This document shows, piece by piece, positions 1-9,224 of a stretch of DNA of 62,433 nt. The stretch is from an uncultured Helicobacteraceae bacterium (GTDB taxonomy: Bacteria > Campylobacterota > Campylobacteria > Campylobacterales > Helicobacteraceae). The stretch's first letter is position 1. Every line of letters begins with the position of its first letter. The notes under the pieces were generated by a model that was given only the letters and a program-made list of their open reading frames with translations, searched no databases and was not told where the DNA came from. The stretch covers positions 1 to 62,433 of the forward strand of contig CAKUOH010000013.1 of assembly GCA_934668765.1 (NCBI GenBank). Direction: 5' to 3'. The position numbers and the translations under genes were made by a program.

Positions 1-946
1 GCATAAGGAATCCATAGTTTTAGAAAATTAAATATTTCATCATCAAAGGCGTAAGTAAAGCGAATAAGGATTTTTGATTCATCATAGCCGATTAGATTGA
101 TATTTGGTGGGAGTGATTTGCGCAAAAAATAATACTTTGCTTTTATGTCGATGCGAATTACTGCGCTTTTGGTGCGTTGCGAATGCCAGAGATTATGCGA
201 ATCGTTGATTTGCGCGATAAAATTAGCTTTTGGATAAAAGCGTTTGTTTGTAAATCTCACGCTTTGCATTTTGCTAAATGCGAAGTTTTTAAGGATACCA
301 CTCTCATCAGCGATAAGATACCAAATGCCTTGTATATGGGCAAGTTTGTAGGGTTTGATAACGCGCTCTTTGCCTTTGTAGGCAAATACCAAAATTTGAT
401 GCTGTAAAATCGCTTCGCTTATTTGACTAAATAGCGTGGGATTCGTTTTCTCAAAGCTGATTTGTGAAATATCATAGATTTGATTGAAATTATCATCAAA
501 TAATTCAGCGATAAAATAACTATCTAGCTTTGGATAAAGTGCGTTTATTCCGCTAATGGTGGCGAACTTTTGGATATAGTGGGTTAGGGATTGATTTAGA
601 GATTTGTCATTGCGAGAATCTGTGGCTTTGAAAAGGCTAGATTCGTGGCAATCTAAATCATTGCTTATTTTATATGGCGATTCCCCCCCCCCCCATTAAA
701 TGCTTGTGGTGCGGGGATATAAGCGATATTTTCGATAAAAAAGTCTTTGATTTTCTTTATGTCGCGCTGAAATGTCCGCTTTGAGATATTAAAATCAAAG
801 TCTTTAAGGGATAGCAAATCCAAATCTGCACCATTACAAAGAGCGCGAATGATTAGCAAAATGCGCGTGGCAGTAGAGTCTTTGGAATCTCTATCGTGTG
901 ATTTGTGTGAATCGTGGGAATCTTTGATTTTTGTGTATTTTGCCAT
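1..946 (-). CDS. WYL-domain transcriptional regulator, phase-variable, out of frame here, 3' end beyond window
   Basis: The first 93 codons (from 946 down to the G tract) encode a helix-turn-helix segment of the kind found before WYL domains, after a Asp/Ser/His-rich leader. Reading then stops at 665. If the 12-base G tract (683-694) is read as 13 or 10 bases, the frame stays open to the window edge. The continuation has the WYL signature GIWYLIADES and a typical WYL C-terminal fold pattern. The gene is therefore probably switched on and off by slippage and is off in this assembly. A dispersed repeat (606-654) is translated in frame inside the protein. WYL proteins are ligand-responsive DNA-binding regulators; the target here is unknown. 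A homopolymer sequencing error is the main alternative to true phase variation. Confidence 0.8.
606..654. repeat. dispersed palindromic repeat inside the WYL gene
   Basis: This copy of the CATTGCGAG ... GGCAATCT repeat lies inside the reconstructed WYL reading frame, where it is translated without a stop. Other copies in the window lie between genes. Confidence 0.75.
683..694. repeat. 12-base poly-C (poly-G on coding strand) contingency tract
   Basis: Twelve consecutive C on the plus strand interrupt the WYL regulator. With 12 bases the protein ends 8 codons beyond the tract. With 13 or 10 bases the WYL domain is restored. Long G/C tracts in Helicobacter and Campylobacter are known slipped-strand contingency loci. 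Confidence 0.85.
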
Positions 947-1011
947 TTGCTACCTTTGAAATTTTAAATTTGGATTCTAATGAAAAATCATTTAAAAAGA
1001 TTTTAGAATCG

Positions 1012-1032
1012 TTTTTTTTTTTTTTTTTTTTT
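1012..1032. repeat. 21-base poly-T tract upstream of the WYL gene
   Basis: Twenty-one consecutive T lie 66-86 bases upstream of the WYL start codon at 946 (poly-A on its coding strand). That is close to where a promoter would be. In Helicobacter, A/T tracts of varying length in promoters can tune transcription, so this may be a second, transcriptional control on the same gene. No clear -10 box could be assigned. Confidence 0.6.
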
Positions 1033-1237
1033 GAAATGCGTGAAATAGCACAAATTGCGATGATAAAACGCTTATACGAATCGCCAAAACCACACATCAT
1101 CATTTTGCGCTTGTGCCTATATAGGATTTCACACCTTTGGTGGCACATTTGCAAATATTTGATATTGTGAATCTCTAAAAAAATAAAGTATGGATTACTA
1201 AAGAAACTACGCTTTGCTTGTTTTCAAGGAAACTTCG

Positions 1238-1273
1238 TTTGCCACGAATCGCGTTGCGATTCTCGCAATGACG
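1238..1273. repeat. dispersed palindromic repeat
   Basis: A copy of the family, in inverted orientation (TTGCCACGAATCG ... CTCGCAATGACGG), between the WYL promoter region and the ruvB 3' end. The 1033-1292 gap otherwise shows no gene. Confidence 0.7.
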
Positions 1274-1292
1274 GCGTTCTTAGATTTACGCC

Positions 1293-2291
1293 CTAAAATA
1301 GCTCTTTAAACGCCATTTCTAGCAAATCATAGCTTTTTTTTGTAGCCACGCGTCCGCGTGCTGTGCGCTCAATATAGCCATTTGCAAGTAAATACGGCTC
1401 GATTATATCCTCGATGGTGCGCTCATCTTCGCTTAATGCCGCAGCAATGGTATTTAGCCCCAAAGCGCGTCCATTTGCGTTGCAGAGCAGACGCAAAAAT
1501 GCCAAGTCTAACTCATCAAAGCCCCGCTCATCGACACCTAATTCATTTAGTGCTTCGATAGTGCGCTTTATTTCGATTGTAGATTCGTTATTGAACTCCG
1601 CAAAATCACGGATTCGCTTCAAAAGTCGTAGTGCCACGCGTGGCGTCCCACGCGAACGCTTTGCGATTTCACGCGCCGAATCTCTTGCGCAAATCTTATT
1701 TAGCTTTTTACTTGCAAGGCTTACAATCTGTGCTAATTCAGCGATTTCATAAAACTGCATTCTAAAATTTATGCCAAATCTATCGCGCAGTGGATTGCTA
1801 AGCATTCCCGCACGAGTAGTCGCGCCAATTAGTGTAAAGTCCTCTAAATCGATTTTTATCGTCTGTGCCGAAGGTCCCGAGCCTATGATAATATCAAGCC
1901 GAAAGTCCTCCATCGCCGAATACAAAATTTCCTCTAATGCCGAGCTTAGGCGGTGAATCTCATCGATAAACAAAATATCGCCCTTATTTAGATTAGTCAA
2001 AATCGCCGCCAAATCGCCACTTTTTTCAATCATCGGCGCAGAAGTTACCTTGATATTTGCGCCCATTTCATTAGCAATCACATACGCCAAAGTCGTCTTA
2101 CCAAGCCCCGGCGGTCCAAAAAGCAAAATATGGTCTAACGCCTCGCCACGCTTTTTTGCGGCGTTTATAGAAATGTGGAGATTTTTTTTGATATTTTCTT
2201 GCCCGATATACTCGCTAAATTTCGCAGGGCGTAAGCTAGTTTCGTCCTTTTCCTCAAAGCTCACGCGCTCAATTTCTACTAATCGCTCCAA
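1293..2291 (-). CDS. ruvB: Holliday junction branch-migration ATPase RuvB
   Basis: RuvB is the hexameric AAA+ motor that, with RuvA, drives branch migration of Holliday junctions before RuvC cleavage. The Walker A motif GPPGLGKT, the Walker B/DEIH box, the GATTRAG segment and the C-terminal winged helix ([13 protein letters not shown]) are all present. An upstream ATG at 2378 would give 361 residues. I prefer the TTG at 2291. It lies 10 bases after a GGAG box, gives 332 residues close to the usual 336, and its first residues line up with the H. pylori protein. The extra upstream stretch also contains a TACAAT promoter-like box. ruvB stands alone here, divergent from the tautomerase gene. Confidence 0.95.
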   Translation of the reverse strand: MERLVEIERVSFEEKDETSLRPAKFSEYIGQENIKKNLHISINAAKKRGEALDHILLFGPPGLGKTTLAYVIANEMGANIKVTSAPMIEKSGDLAAILTNLNKGDILFIDEIHRLSSALEEILYSAMEDFRLDIIIGSGPSAQTIKIDLEDFTLIGATTRAGMLSNPLRDRFGINFRMQFYEIAELAQIVSLASKKLNKICARDSAREIAKRSRGTPRVALRLLKRIRDFAEFNNESTIEIKRTIEALNELGVDERGFDELDLAFLRLLCNANGRALGLNTIAAALSEDERTIEDIIEPYLLANGYIERTARGRVATKKSYDLLEMAFKELF

Positions 2292-2402
2292 AGTTGCAAA
2301 TCTCCATAATTTTGTAAATTTAGGCGCGATTGTAGCGAATTTTGGTTTAAAATAATGTGATTTGCTAGATTCACGCATTTGCGCCCAAAAATTGCAAAAA
2401 CT

Positions 2403-2413
2403 TATGCTAAAAT
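2403..2413 (+). promoter_or_regulatory. probable sigma-70 promoter -10 of the tautomerase/esterase pair
   Basis: TATGCTAAAAT is an extended -10 element of the Helicobacter type. It lies 34 bases upstream of the tautomerase ATG, with an AAAGGA ribosome-binding site at 2436-2441. Assigned from sequence only. Confidence 0.55.
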
Positions 2414-2446
2414 TTCGCTTTTAAAATCTTAACACAAAGGACGCAA

Positions 2447-2653
2447 ATGCCACTTGTAACGATAAAATTAGCCAAGCCAGAGTTAGACAAAGCACAAAAA
2501 GAGCAACTAATAGCCGACATTACCGAGCTACTCTCCACCAAATACGGCAAGGCAAAAGAGCGAATCGTAGTTTGCTTAGAATCAATCGAGCCTAGCGATA
2601 TAGGATTTGGCGGAATTAGCGTAGAGCAAATTAAAAAGAATGCTAAAAAATAG
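2447..2653 (+). CDS. 4-oxalocrotonate tautomerase family protein
   Basis: The 68-residue product starts Met-Pro. After Met removal the N-terminal proline is the catalytic base of the 4-OT family. The beta-alpha-beta pattern and the length fit the small hexameric 4-OT subfamily (DmpI/XylH/HP0924-like). The physiological substrate of the Helicobacter members is not established. The stop overlaps the start of the following esterase by 14 bases, so the two are probably translated together. Confidence 0.9.
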   Translation: MPLVTIKLAKPELDKAQKEQLIADITELLSTKYGKAKERIVVCLESIEPSDIGFGGISVEQIKKNAKK

Positions 2654-3563
2654 CGTTGTTAGGATTGCAATATCTGCGATTTTTGCGCTATTTGTGGCGA
2701 ATATCACATTTGCAAAGCCACCAAAAGATTATTTGGATATTCCGCCTTTAAGCACGGAGGCAAAGCAAAATTTTGTCATAAAAGAGCCTACAATCATCAA
2801 ATCAAAGGGCAAATCATACAAAATTTTCATCGCCGAATCTATGAATCTCACGCAAGATTCGCAAGATTTGCGCAATTTGCAAGATTCGCAAAGCACACAA
2901 AATTTACAAGATTCGCGCCAAGACGCGCAAGATTCGCATATCAAGGCATTTTTTCTGCTTGATGCAAATAAGCATTTTCCATTGCTTTTAAACGCGGTGG
3001 CAAAGGGTGCAAATCAACTACAAGAGCCATTTATCATCGTAGGTGTTGGCTATGACATAAATTTGGGCTATGATATTGCGCAAAGGACGCGCGATTACAC
3101 GCCAAAAGTTAAGGGCAAGGATTTTGCAAAAGGTGGCGAAGAGGCGGAATTTTTCGCATTTTTGGAGCAAAATCTACTGCCTTATATTGACAAACTTTAT
3201 CCAAATATATCGCAACGCGCATTGTTTGGACATAGTTTTGGCGGACTTTTTACGCTAAATGCGCTTTTAAATCATAATCTTATTTTTGATGCTTATTTCA
3301 TCACTTCGCCATCCTTGTGGTGGGGCAATGGCGCGTTTTTGCCAAATCAAATCTCACTTAAAAAATGCCCCAAAATTCTCATCACAAAAGGTGCGCTAGA
3401 GGACAATCGCAGTAAAAATGACGAGGCGAATCTGTAGGCTTTGGTTGAAAATATTGCCACTAAATGTCCGCTTGAATTTAGGATTTATGAATCCCAAACG
3501 CACGGCTCAATCATTCCCATTGCGCTGGAATACGCATTTGAAAAATTTTTGATAAAGCAGTGA
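2640..3563 (+). pseudogene. alpha/beta-hydrolase (esterase D/IroE-like) interrupted by an in-frame TAG
   Basis: A secreted hydrolase with a signal peptide (residues 1-25) and a nucleophile elbow GHSFGG. An amber codon at 3435-3437 ends the product at 265 residues. The same frame then stays open for 41 more codons to a TGA at 3561. That tail includes a QTHGS segment expected to hold the catalytic His. The truncated product would lack the His of the Ser-Asp/Glu-His triad, so I call it a nonsense-mutated gene. Full length would be 307 residues, normal for the family. A low-complexity insert of Asp-Ser-Gln repeats (about residues 70-100) is encoded by repeated GATTCG words. The family includes iron-siderophore esterases and S-formylglutathione-hydrolase-like enzymes; substrate unknown. 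Confidence 0.8.
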
Positions 3564-3600
3564 GTTTTGCCAAAACTAAGATTTTAATAAAAATTTTTTT

Positions 3601-3639
3601 GTAAAATAACGCGAAATTTTTAATCTCAAATTTTAGGAG
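3601..3639 (+). promoter_or_regulatory. glnA promoter -10 and ribosome-binding site
   Basis: TGTAAAAT ending at 3607 resembles a Helicobacter -10 box. AGGAG at 3635-3639 is spaced 9 bases from the glnA ATG at 3649. Confidence 0.5.
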
Positions 3640-3648
3640 CTATTTGAA

Positions 3649-5082
3649 ATGGATATGAGTAGAGTTAGCGCGATTAGCGAGTTTTTTAAGTTTTGCAAGG
3701 ACAATGAAGTCGAGTTTGTGGGCTTTCGATTTACCGATATTAAGGGCACTTGGCGACAAATCAGCTTTGCGATAAATGCCATAAATGAGGAGAGTTTCAA
3801 GGGAATCCCTTGTGATGCGAGTTCTGTGGCGGCGTGGCAGCCTATTGATAAATCCGATATGCTTTTAATCCCCGACCCCGTGCGATATTTCCTAGACCCA
3901 TTTAGCGCAGATACCACAGTTATCGTGTTTTGCGACATTTGGGATATTTACAAAAATGAGCCTTATGAGAAATGTCCGCGAAGCATTGTCAAAAAGGCAA
4001 TGGAGTTTGTAAAAAAGGAAAATATCGGCGATGTGGTGTATTTTGGACCTGAAAATGAATTTTTTATGTTTGATAGCATTAAAATCAAAGATTCGTTAAA
4101 CTGCCAATATTATGAGATTGACACCGAAGAGGGCGAGTGGAATCGCGCCAAAGAATTCGATGGAAGCGTAAATATCGGGCATAGAAGCGGAACAAAGGGC
4201 GGATATTTTGCGCTGCCACCGATTGATTCAAGTAATGACATTCGCGCTGAAATGGTAAAAGTGCTAAATCAAGTGGGCGTAGAAGCTTACTTACATCACC
4301 ACGAAGTAGGACAAGCACAATGCGAAATCGGTGTGAAATTCGGCGATATGCTTGAAGCAGCCGACAATGTCCAAAAGCTAAAATATGTCGTAAAAATGGT
4401 AGCGCACCTAAATGGCAAAACTGCGACTTTTATGCCAAAGCCCATTTTTGGCGACAATGGAAGTGGAATGCATGTGCATATTAGTATTTGGAAAGGCAAG
4501 AAAAATCTCTTTGCAGGGGATAAATATCAAGGTTTAAGCGACTTTTCACTTTACTTTTTAGGCGGAATCTTAAAGCACGCACGAAGCATTGCCGCCTTTA
4601 CAAATGCTAGCACAAACTCATACAAACGGCTAATCCCCGGCTTTGAAGCACCTAGCATTTTAGCCTACTCTGCGCAAAATCGTAGCGCAAGTGTGCGAAT
4701 CCCATATAATAGTGGCGAAAAATCAAAACGCGTGGAGTTTCGCTTCCCTGATAGCTCAAGCAATCCGTATTTGGCGTTTGCCGCACTACTAATGGGCGGA
4801 ATCGATGGCGTGAAAAATAAGATTCACCCCGGAGAACCTATGGATATAAATCTTTTCAAACTCACCCTTGATGAAATCCGCGATAAAGGCATTATCCAGC
4901 TACCGCACACTTTGCGAAGTGCCATTGAAGAAATGCTAGCCGATAGGGAGTTTTACAAGCAAGGTGGCGTATTTAGCGAGGAATTTTTGCAGACTTATAA
5001 GGCATATAAATTTAAAGCAGAGATTTGGCCTTGGGAGGCAAGACCGCATCCATTTGAGTTTGTCAGCACTTATTCGTGCTAA
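3649..5082 (+). CDS. glnA: type I glutamine synthetase
   Basis: It makes glutamine from glutamate, ammonia and ATP, the main route of ammonia assimilation in these bacteria. The 477-residue product has the GSI landmarks: FGPENEFF, the metal and glutamate site around GSGMHVHIS, the ATP-site [10 protein letters not shown], and NRSASVRIP. The position of the adenylylated tyrosine of enteric GSI is a phenylalanine (Phe403 in NLFKLTLDE). Control by GlnE adenylylation is therefore not expected, as reported for H. pylori GlnA. The gene stands alone with its own promoter. Together with gdhA at 28.2-29.5 kb it covers ammonia assimilation. Confidence 0.97.
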   Translation: MDMSRVSAISEFFKFCKDNEVEFVGFRFTDIKGTWRQISFAINAINEESFKGIPCDASSVAAWQPIDKSDMLLIPDPVRYFLDPFSADTTVIVFCDIWDIYKNEPYEKCPRSIVKKAMEFVKKENIGDVVYFGPENEFFMFDSIKIKDSLNCQYYEIDTEEGEWNRAKEFDGSVNIGHRSGTKGGYFALPPIDSSNDIRAEMVKVLNQVGVEAYLHHHEVGQAQCEIGVKFGDMLEAADNVQKLKYVVKMVAHLNGKTATFMPKPIFGDNGSGMHVHISIWKGKKNLFAGDKYQGLSDFSLYFLGGILKHARSIAAFTNASTNSYKRLIPGFEAPSILAYSAQNRSASVRIPYNSGEKSKRVEFRFPDSSSNPYLAFAALLMGGIDGVKNKIHPGEPMDINLFKLTLDEIRDKGIIQLPHTLRSAIEEMLADREFYKQGGVFSEEFLQTYKAYKFKAEIWPWEARPHPFEFVSTYSC

Positions 5083-5276
5083 AAAGTCGCTAATTTTTCA
5101 ATTTGTTTTGGGGTAATCTTTACGCGTTGTTTTGGCACAAAATTTCGCTCAATTCGCAGAATCTAAGTAGCCATTGACGCCAAAGTCCTATTTCGCTCAT
5201 TTCGCGCCAAAGCAACGCAAAGCACTACCGCCATTACTTCGATTGTTTTGAATGCGAATTTAAAAATAAAATAATT

Positions 5277-5540
5277 CGTCATTGCGAGGCGAATCGTAGA
5301 TTCGCCGAAGCAATCCACAAAAAATAAAAAACCCGTCATACTGAGCGAAAAGCGTAGCTTGTAGCGAAGTATCCAAATCACGCGAATTTAAAATAAAATC
5401 AAAATAAATGACACAAAGTTGAATCAATAAATTATATTTTTAGAATCTAACCACAGATTCGCATAAAGTCAGCGATTCGCCTTTGATTCACAAGTCGCAT
5501 TAGTGGATTGCTTCGACTTTTTCAAAGCCTCGCAATGACG
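5277..5540. repeat. cluster of three dispersed repeats between glnA and the lipoprotein operon
   Basis: 5277-5318 and the inverted copy at 5513-5540 belong to the CATTGCGAG/GAAGCAATCC family. 5334-5374 is a related unit (CGTCATACTGAGC ... GAAGTATCC). The whole 5083-5681 gap shows no gene; it is repeat remnants and GATTCG-rich sequence. Confidence 0.75.
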
Positions 5541-5681
5541 AGCAAAAAGCACAAAATCCGCGACTCACACAAAGCAATCCAAATCACGCGAATCGCACAA
5601 ATCCACAAAATTTTTTAAGTTTAATTTAAGTTAGGGGGGTAAAATACTTTTCTATAAATTTTTAAAATTAAGGAGTAAAAA

Positions 5682-6311
5682 ACGAAACATTCATTTTTAA
5701 AAATGGCAGTCCTAGCGTTTATAGCGTTAGGATTCATAGCGTGTGATAGTGATAGTGTAGGTGGTATCAAAAAGCCTTTGGTGTATAAAAATTTTGATAA
5801 TCAATTAAAGCCCTACTATGTGATTCAATCGCAAGATGAAAATACGATTATTGAGGATTATGTCGTCAATCGTGGGAATTGCAATGCGTATTTGCTAAAG
5901 TATAAGTTTGATAAAGAGAAAACGGAAAACAAAGAAATAATAGGTGAATTGTGTGCTAAATATAAAGATAAAGATAAAGAATTTTGCACCACATACTACA
6001 GTGGAGGCAGAGCGATTAATTATCTATTGGATAAGCAAGGAAATAAAATCAAGATTGGCAATGATGGCTATTATGGTGATTATTGGTGGCGAATACCACG
6101 AGAGATATATGCAAACAATATAGATTTCTACAATAACTTGCACGATGACTTTAAGAAATTTTATGAAAAGGTAGAGCATAAACTAGGCTTTGGCGATAGT
6201 ATGGCAGTAAAGACAAAATGCAGTGCAGATAGGATTATGGAAATAGAGCTTACCCTAAATGGTGGCAAAAAGGTTGCCTATAAATTCGACCCACAATATG
6301 GAGGGTTTTAA
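5682..6311 (+). CDS. putative lipoprotein with an ACG at the expected start codon
   Basis: The first ATG (5703) has no ribosome-binding site. An ACG at 5682, 6 bases after AAGGAG, begins an in-frame KHSFLKMAVLAFIALGFIAC. That is a complete lipoprotein signal with lipobox FIAC, so the true start is probably this ACG or a mutated ATG. The mature part (about 185 residues) has four or five Cys after the lipid Cys, is Tyr/Lys-rich, and matches no family I recognise. It is followed 2 bases later by a membrane protein and then a small protein in one tight operon, which suggests a shared envelope role. If ACG is not used, the ATG at 5703 gives 202 residues with a short but still usable signal. Confidence 0.65.
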   Translation, partial: TKHSFLKMAVLAFIALGFIACDSDSVGGIKKPLVYKNFDNQLKPYYVIQSQDENTIIEDYVVNRGNCNAYLLKYKFDKEKTENKEIIGELCAKYKDKDKEFCTTYYSGGRAINYLLDKQGNKIKIGNDGYYGDYWWRIPREIYANNIDFYNNLHDDFKKFYEKVEHKLGFGDSMAVKTKCSADRIMEIELTLNGGKKVAYKFDPQYGGF

Positions 6312-6313
6312 AA

Positions 6314-6748
6314 ATGATTGATGATGAAAAATTGACAGAAAAAGAATACCAAAATTTCATTGAATTTCGCAATAGTTGTGAGGATACAAAAGAGAAAAAC
6401 AATCAAAGCCAAGATAAAATGGTAGTTGCTATATCATCAGCGTTATTTGGGATATTGTTAGCAATAGTAGATAAGAAATTATTAGCTCAAATACCGCACA
6501 TATTGTTTGGGGCATTGATTGTTAGCAATGCACTTACGCTGATTTGTGCGCTTGTATCGTATTCTACTGCAAATATGGCAATAAGTAAAAAAATACAAAT
6601 TGCACTACATAAAGGTAGAGAAAAGAATTATTGGGAATTTGCTACAAAATGTTTAAATATAGGGTATGTGGTAGCTACTTGCACCACGATTATATTATTG
6701 GCAATAGTTATGTGGGTAACATTTTCAAAAGGAGGAAGCTATGAATAG
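6314..6748 (+). CDS. small membrane protein of unknown function
   Basis: 144 residues with a charged N-terminal helix (1-35) and about three transmembrane segments (around 36-53, 60-83 and 113-135). Not recognised. It begins 2 bases after the lipoprotein stop and overlaps the next gene by 8 bases, so the three are almost certainly co-translated. Confidence 0.7.
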   Translation: MIDDEKLTEKEYQNFIEFRNSCEDTKEKNNQSQDKMVVAISSALFGILLAIVDKKLLAQIPHILFGALIVSNALTLICALVSYSTANMAISKKIQIALHKGREKNYWEFATKCLNIGYVVATCTTIILLAIVMWVTFSKGGSYE

Positions 6749-6929
6749 CAACAACGATAAACAACCAAAAATATATATTTCTAATGAAGGGCTTTGCGGT
6801 AGAAGTATCCCTATATCTTTTGCAGATTTTAAAAAGGCACGAGCAAATGCAAATCAAAGCAATAATCAGCAAAACCAAAGCAACGCTAACACACAGCCCA
6901 AAACTACGCAAAATGTAACTAAAAAATAG
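6741..6929 (+). CDS. small Asn/Gln-rich hypothetical protein
   Basis: 62 residues, preceded by AGGAGG within the end of the upstream gene. The N-terminal half reads KIYISNEGLCGRSIPISFAD and the C-terminal half is a low-complexity Asn/Gln/Thr tail. No membrane segment. Function unknown; it is the third gene of the lipoprotein operon. Confidence 0.6.
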   Translation: MNSNNDKQPKIYISNEGLCGRSIPISFADFKKARANANQSNNQQNQSNANTQPKTTQNVTKK

Positions 6930-6966
6930 AGCGATTGTGTGTTTGTGTGGATTTGCTACATTATTT

Positions 6967-7523
6967 CGTCATTGCGAAGAGAATCGCAGATTCGCCGAAG
7001 TAATCCACTCCCACGCCGTCATTGCGAGGCGACTTGTCGCCGAAGCAATCTACACTTTAAATCCCCCTCCCTTATTGTAGGCAGGTTTCTTTTCTCTTGC
7101 CCCCTCCCTTGCGGAGGGGGTTGGGGGTGGGTAAATCCTAACGAATCGTCATTGCGAACATTCGCAAGAATGTGAAGCAATCCACACCGAATCTATCATT
7201 CTAATGCGACAAAGTCGCCAAAGAATCCAAAAAAAATCAAAGAAAATTTATAGATTGCCACAAAAAACTGCGTTTTTCTCGCAATGACAAAAGAGAATTT
7301 TACCCACCCCCTTAATCCCCCTCCGCAAGGGAGGGGGAAAAATTTTAGTGAATCCCCATTTGTGCAAGGGAGGAGGAAATTTGAATGAATCGTCATTTGC
7401 AAAAAAGGAGGGGAAATTTTGGATTTGTTTGGATTGCTTCGTCAGTCCTGCGGACTTCCTCGCAATGACAAAAATAAAGTAAAGCGTCATTGCGAACATT
7501 CGCAAGAATGTGAAACAATCTAT
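6967..7523. repeat. cluster of six dispersed palindromic repeats
   Basis: Copies of the CATTGCGA ... GCAATC family lie at 6967-7008, 7017-7053, 7147-7185, 7251-7290 (inverted), 7431-7470 (inverted) and 7485-7523. The central arms differ but each copy stays self-complementary (for example AACATTCGCAAGAATGT). The 6930-7572 gap between two convergent operons contains no gene. Confidence 0.8.
7100..7337. repeat. inverted pair of a G/C-rich repeat
   Basis: 7100-7134 contains CCCTCCCTTGCGGAGGGGG followed by TTGGGGGTGGGTAA. 7301-7337 is the reverse-complement arrangement. Each unit has its own short hairpin around TTGC. It is a second intergenic repeat family, distinct from the CATTGCGAG units that it interleaves with. 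Confidence 0.65.
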
Positions 7524-7572
7524 ACGACAAAAACAAAACTTCATTGCAAACAATGACGCGAATCTAAATCCC

Positions 7573-8760
7573 CTACCCCTTAATTTTTTCCAACCACTCT
7601 TTTAGCGTTTTTTCAAAGCCTATGTCGCTAAATTCCACGAATTTTTCATTCACATTTTTAGGCAAATATCGTTGCTCCACAAATCCGCCAAATTCTCCTT
7701 GCGAATCGTGCGGATAGCGGTAGTTTTTGCTAAATGGTTTGGTATGCTCTGTGATTTCTAGCGTGGGGTGCGCTTTTACAAAATCTAATGCGTTATCAAT
7801 CGCCTTATACGCGGTGTTTGACTTAGGCGAAGCGGCAAGATATAGGACACATTGTGCCAAAATTATGCGCGATTCAGGCATACCTATTTTTGCGACACTT
7901 TGCATTGTGCTATTTGCGAGATTTAGCGCATTTGGATTGGCGTTGCATATATCTTCACTTGCAAGGATTACAAGCCTCCGCGCGATAAATTCCACGCTCT
8001 CTCCCGCGCTAATAAGCCTTGCTAGATAGTAAATACTCGCATTTTCATCGCTCCCGCGAATGCTCTTTATCATCGCACTAATTAGCTCATAATGTGTGTT
8101 TGATTCGCCCACGCCCTCGCTATTTGGCTTGATTTGGCGCAGAGATTCAAGGCTCAAAGATTCGGCATTTTTGCCCTGCGTTGCAATCTGCAAAAGATTT
8201 AGCATTGCCCTTGCATCGCCATTACAAGAATCTAGCAAATACTCCCGCGCTTCTTTTGTGATACTTAAATTGCACGATTTTAGGCGTGAATCAAGGATTT
8301 CGCCTAGCTCATTTTTGGAGAGCGCGTGAAATTCAAATATAAAAGAGCGAGAGCGAATCGCAGCCGTTAGCGCGAAATAGGGATTTTGAGTAGAAGCCCC
8401 TATAAAAATCGCGCTAAAATCCTCCATAAAAGGTAGCAAAACTTCCTGCTGTGCTTTGTTTAGCCGATGAATCTCATCAATAAAAATTAGTGGCTTATTT
8501 AAGCAATCTTTCGCGCCCACCACGCATTTTCGCAAATCATCAATTTTTAGCGAAGTGGCGTTAAACTCAAAAAATTCGCCCCCGATTTCATTGCTAATGA
8601 TTCGCGCCAAACTTGTTTTCCCGCAACCCGGCGGTCCAAAGAAAAAAAGATGGATTAGATTTTTTGATTCTATCATCTTAGCAATCGGCGCATTTGCGCC
8701 AAGTAAGTGCTTTTGTCCGATAAATTCGCTTAAATTTTTTGGCTTTTGAAGTGCAAACAT
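7573..8760 (-). CDS. rarA: replication-associated recombination ATPase RarA (MgsA)
   Basis: A AAA+ ATPase of the clamp-loader/RuvB superfamily that acts at stalled forks. The 395-residue product has Walker A GPPGCGKT (residues 42-49), DEIHRLNK (95-102), GASTQNPYF and sensor/arginine-finger segments. The C-terminal tetramerisation domain contains the conserved HYELISAMIKSIRGSD and a PHDSQGEF region. The start is preceded by AAGGAA. It is the third gene of a cbpA-hspR-rarA operon, the same order as in H. pylori, where the operon is under HspR control. Confidence 0.92.
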   Translation of the reverse strand: MFALQKPKNLSEFIGQKHLLGANAPIAKMIESKNLIHLFFFGPPGCGKTSLARIISNEIGGEFFEFNATSLKIDDLRKCVVGAKDCLNKPLIFIDEIHRLNKAQQEVLLPFMEDFSAIFIGASTQNPYFALTAAIRSRSFIFEFHALSKNELGEILDSRLKSCNLSITKEAREYLLDSCNGDARAMLNLLQIATQGKNAESLSLESLRQIKPNSEGVGESNTHYELISAMIKSIRGSDENASIYYLARLISAGESVEFIARRLVILASEDICNANPNALNLANSTMQSVAKIGMPESRIILAQCVLYLAASPKSNTAYKAIDNALDFVKAHPTLEITEHTKPFSKNYRYPHDSQGEFGGFVEQRYLPKNVNEKFVEFSDIGFEKTLKEWLEKIKG

Positions 8761-8838
8761 TTTGATTTTCCTTTTTAAAATGGTGTGAATCTAGCTATTT
8801 TTTTTTTAATATTTGCCTTGCGATTTACTTAAAAAAAT

Positions 8839-9189
8839 TCACTTCTCAAATATTATCACTTCATACGAATTTCGCTTCACGCTCACATTGCTCTTGCTTT
8901 GGCTTTGTTGCTGTTGCAGGTTTTCAATCGTAATATCTAGCTCATCTAGCTTATCTTTTAGGCGCAGGATTATATCCACCCCTGCTAGATTCACGCCCAA
9001 ATCACGCGTGAGTCGCAAAATCACTTTGATTTTGTCAATGTCTTTTTGCGAGTAAAGGCGCATTTTGCCATCCGTCCTGCTTGGCTCAATCAGCCCCTCT
9101 TTTTCGTATTGTCGCAAAGTCTGTGGGTGAATCGACAAAATTTTCGCCACCACGCTTATTAAAAACACAGGTTCTTCGTAACTATACAT
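8839..9189 (-). CDS. hspR: MerR-family heat-shock repressor HspR
   Basis: HspR binds HAIR-type operators and represses chaperone genes. The 116-residue product has a MerR-like winged helix (about residues 8-75, including PQTLRQYEKEGLIEPSRT and RLYSQKDI) and a coiled coil (75-100). It sits 35 bases after cbpA and 78 before rarA. The layout implies autoregulation of the operon through the promoter in front of cbpA. Confidence 0.93.
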   Translation of the reverse strand: MYSYEEPVFLISVVAKILSIHPQTLRQYEKEGLIEPSRTDGKMRLYSQKDIDKIKVILRLTRDLGVNLAGVDIILRLKDKLDELDITIENLQQQQSQSKSNVSVKRNSYEVIIFEK

Positions 9190-9224
9190 TTTCGCCCCCT
9201 TTTATGAAATTTCCGCCACAATCT

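Noticed and set aside
931..1170. Plus-strand frame across the poly-T tract
   Set aside because: It is mostly a Phe run from the homopolymer and antisense to the WYL promoter region.
2292..2378. Upstream ATG of ruvB at 2378
   Set aside because: The added 29 residues do not resemble RuvB N-termini and overlap a TACAAT promoter-like box; the TTG at 2291 has GGAG and the right length.
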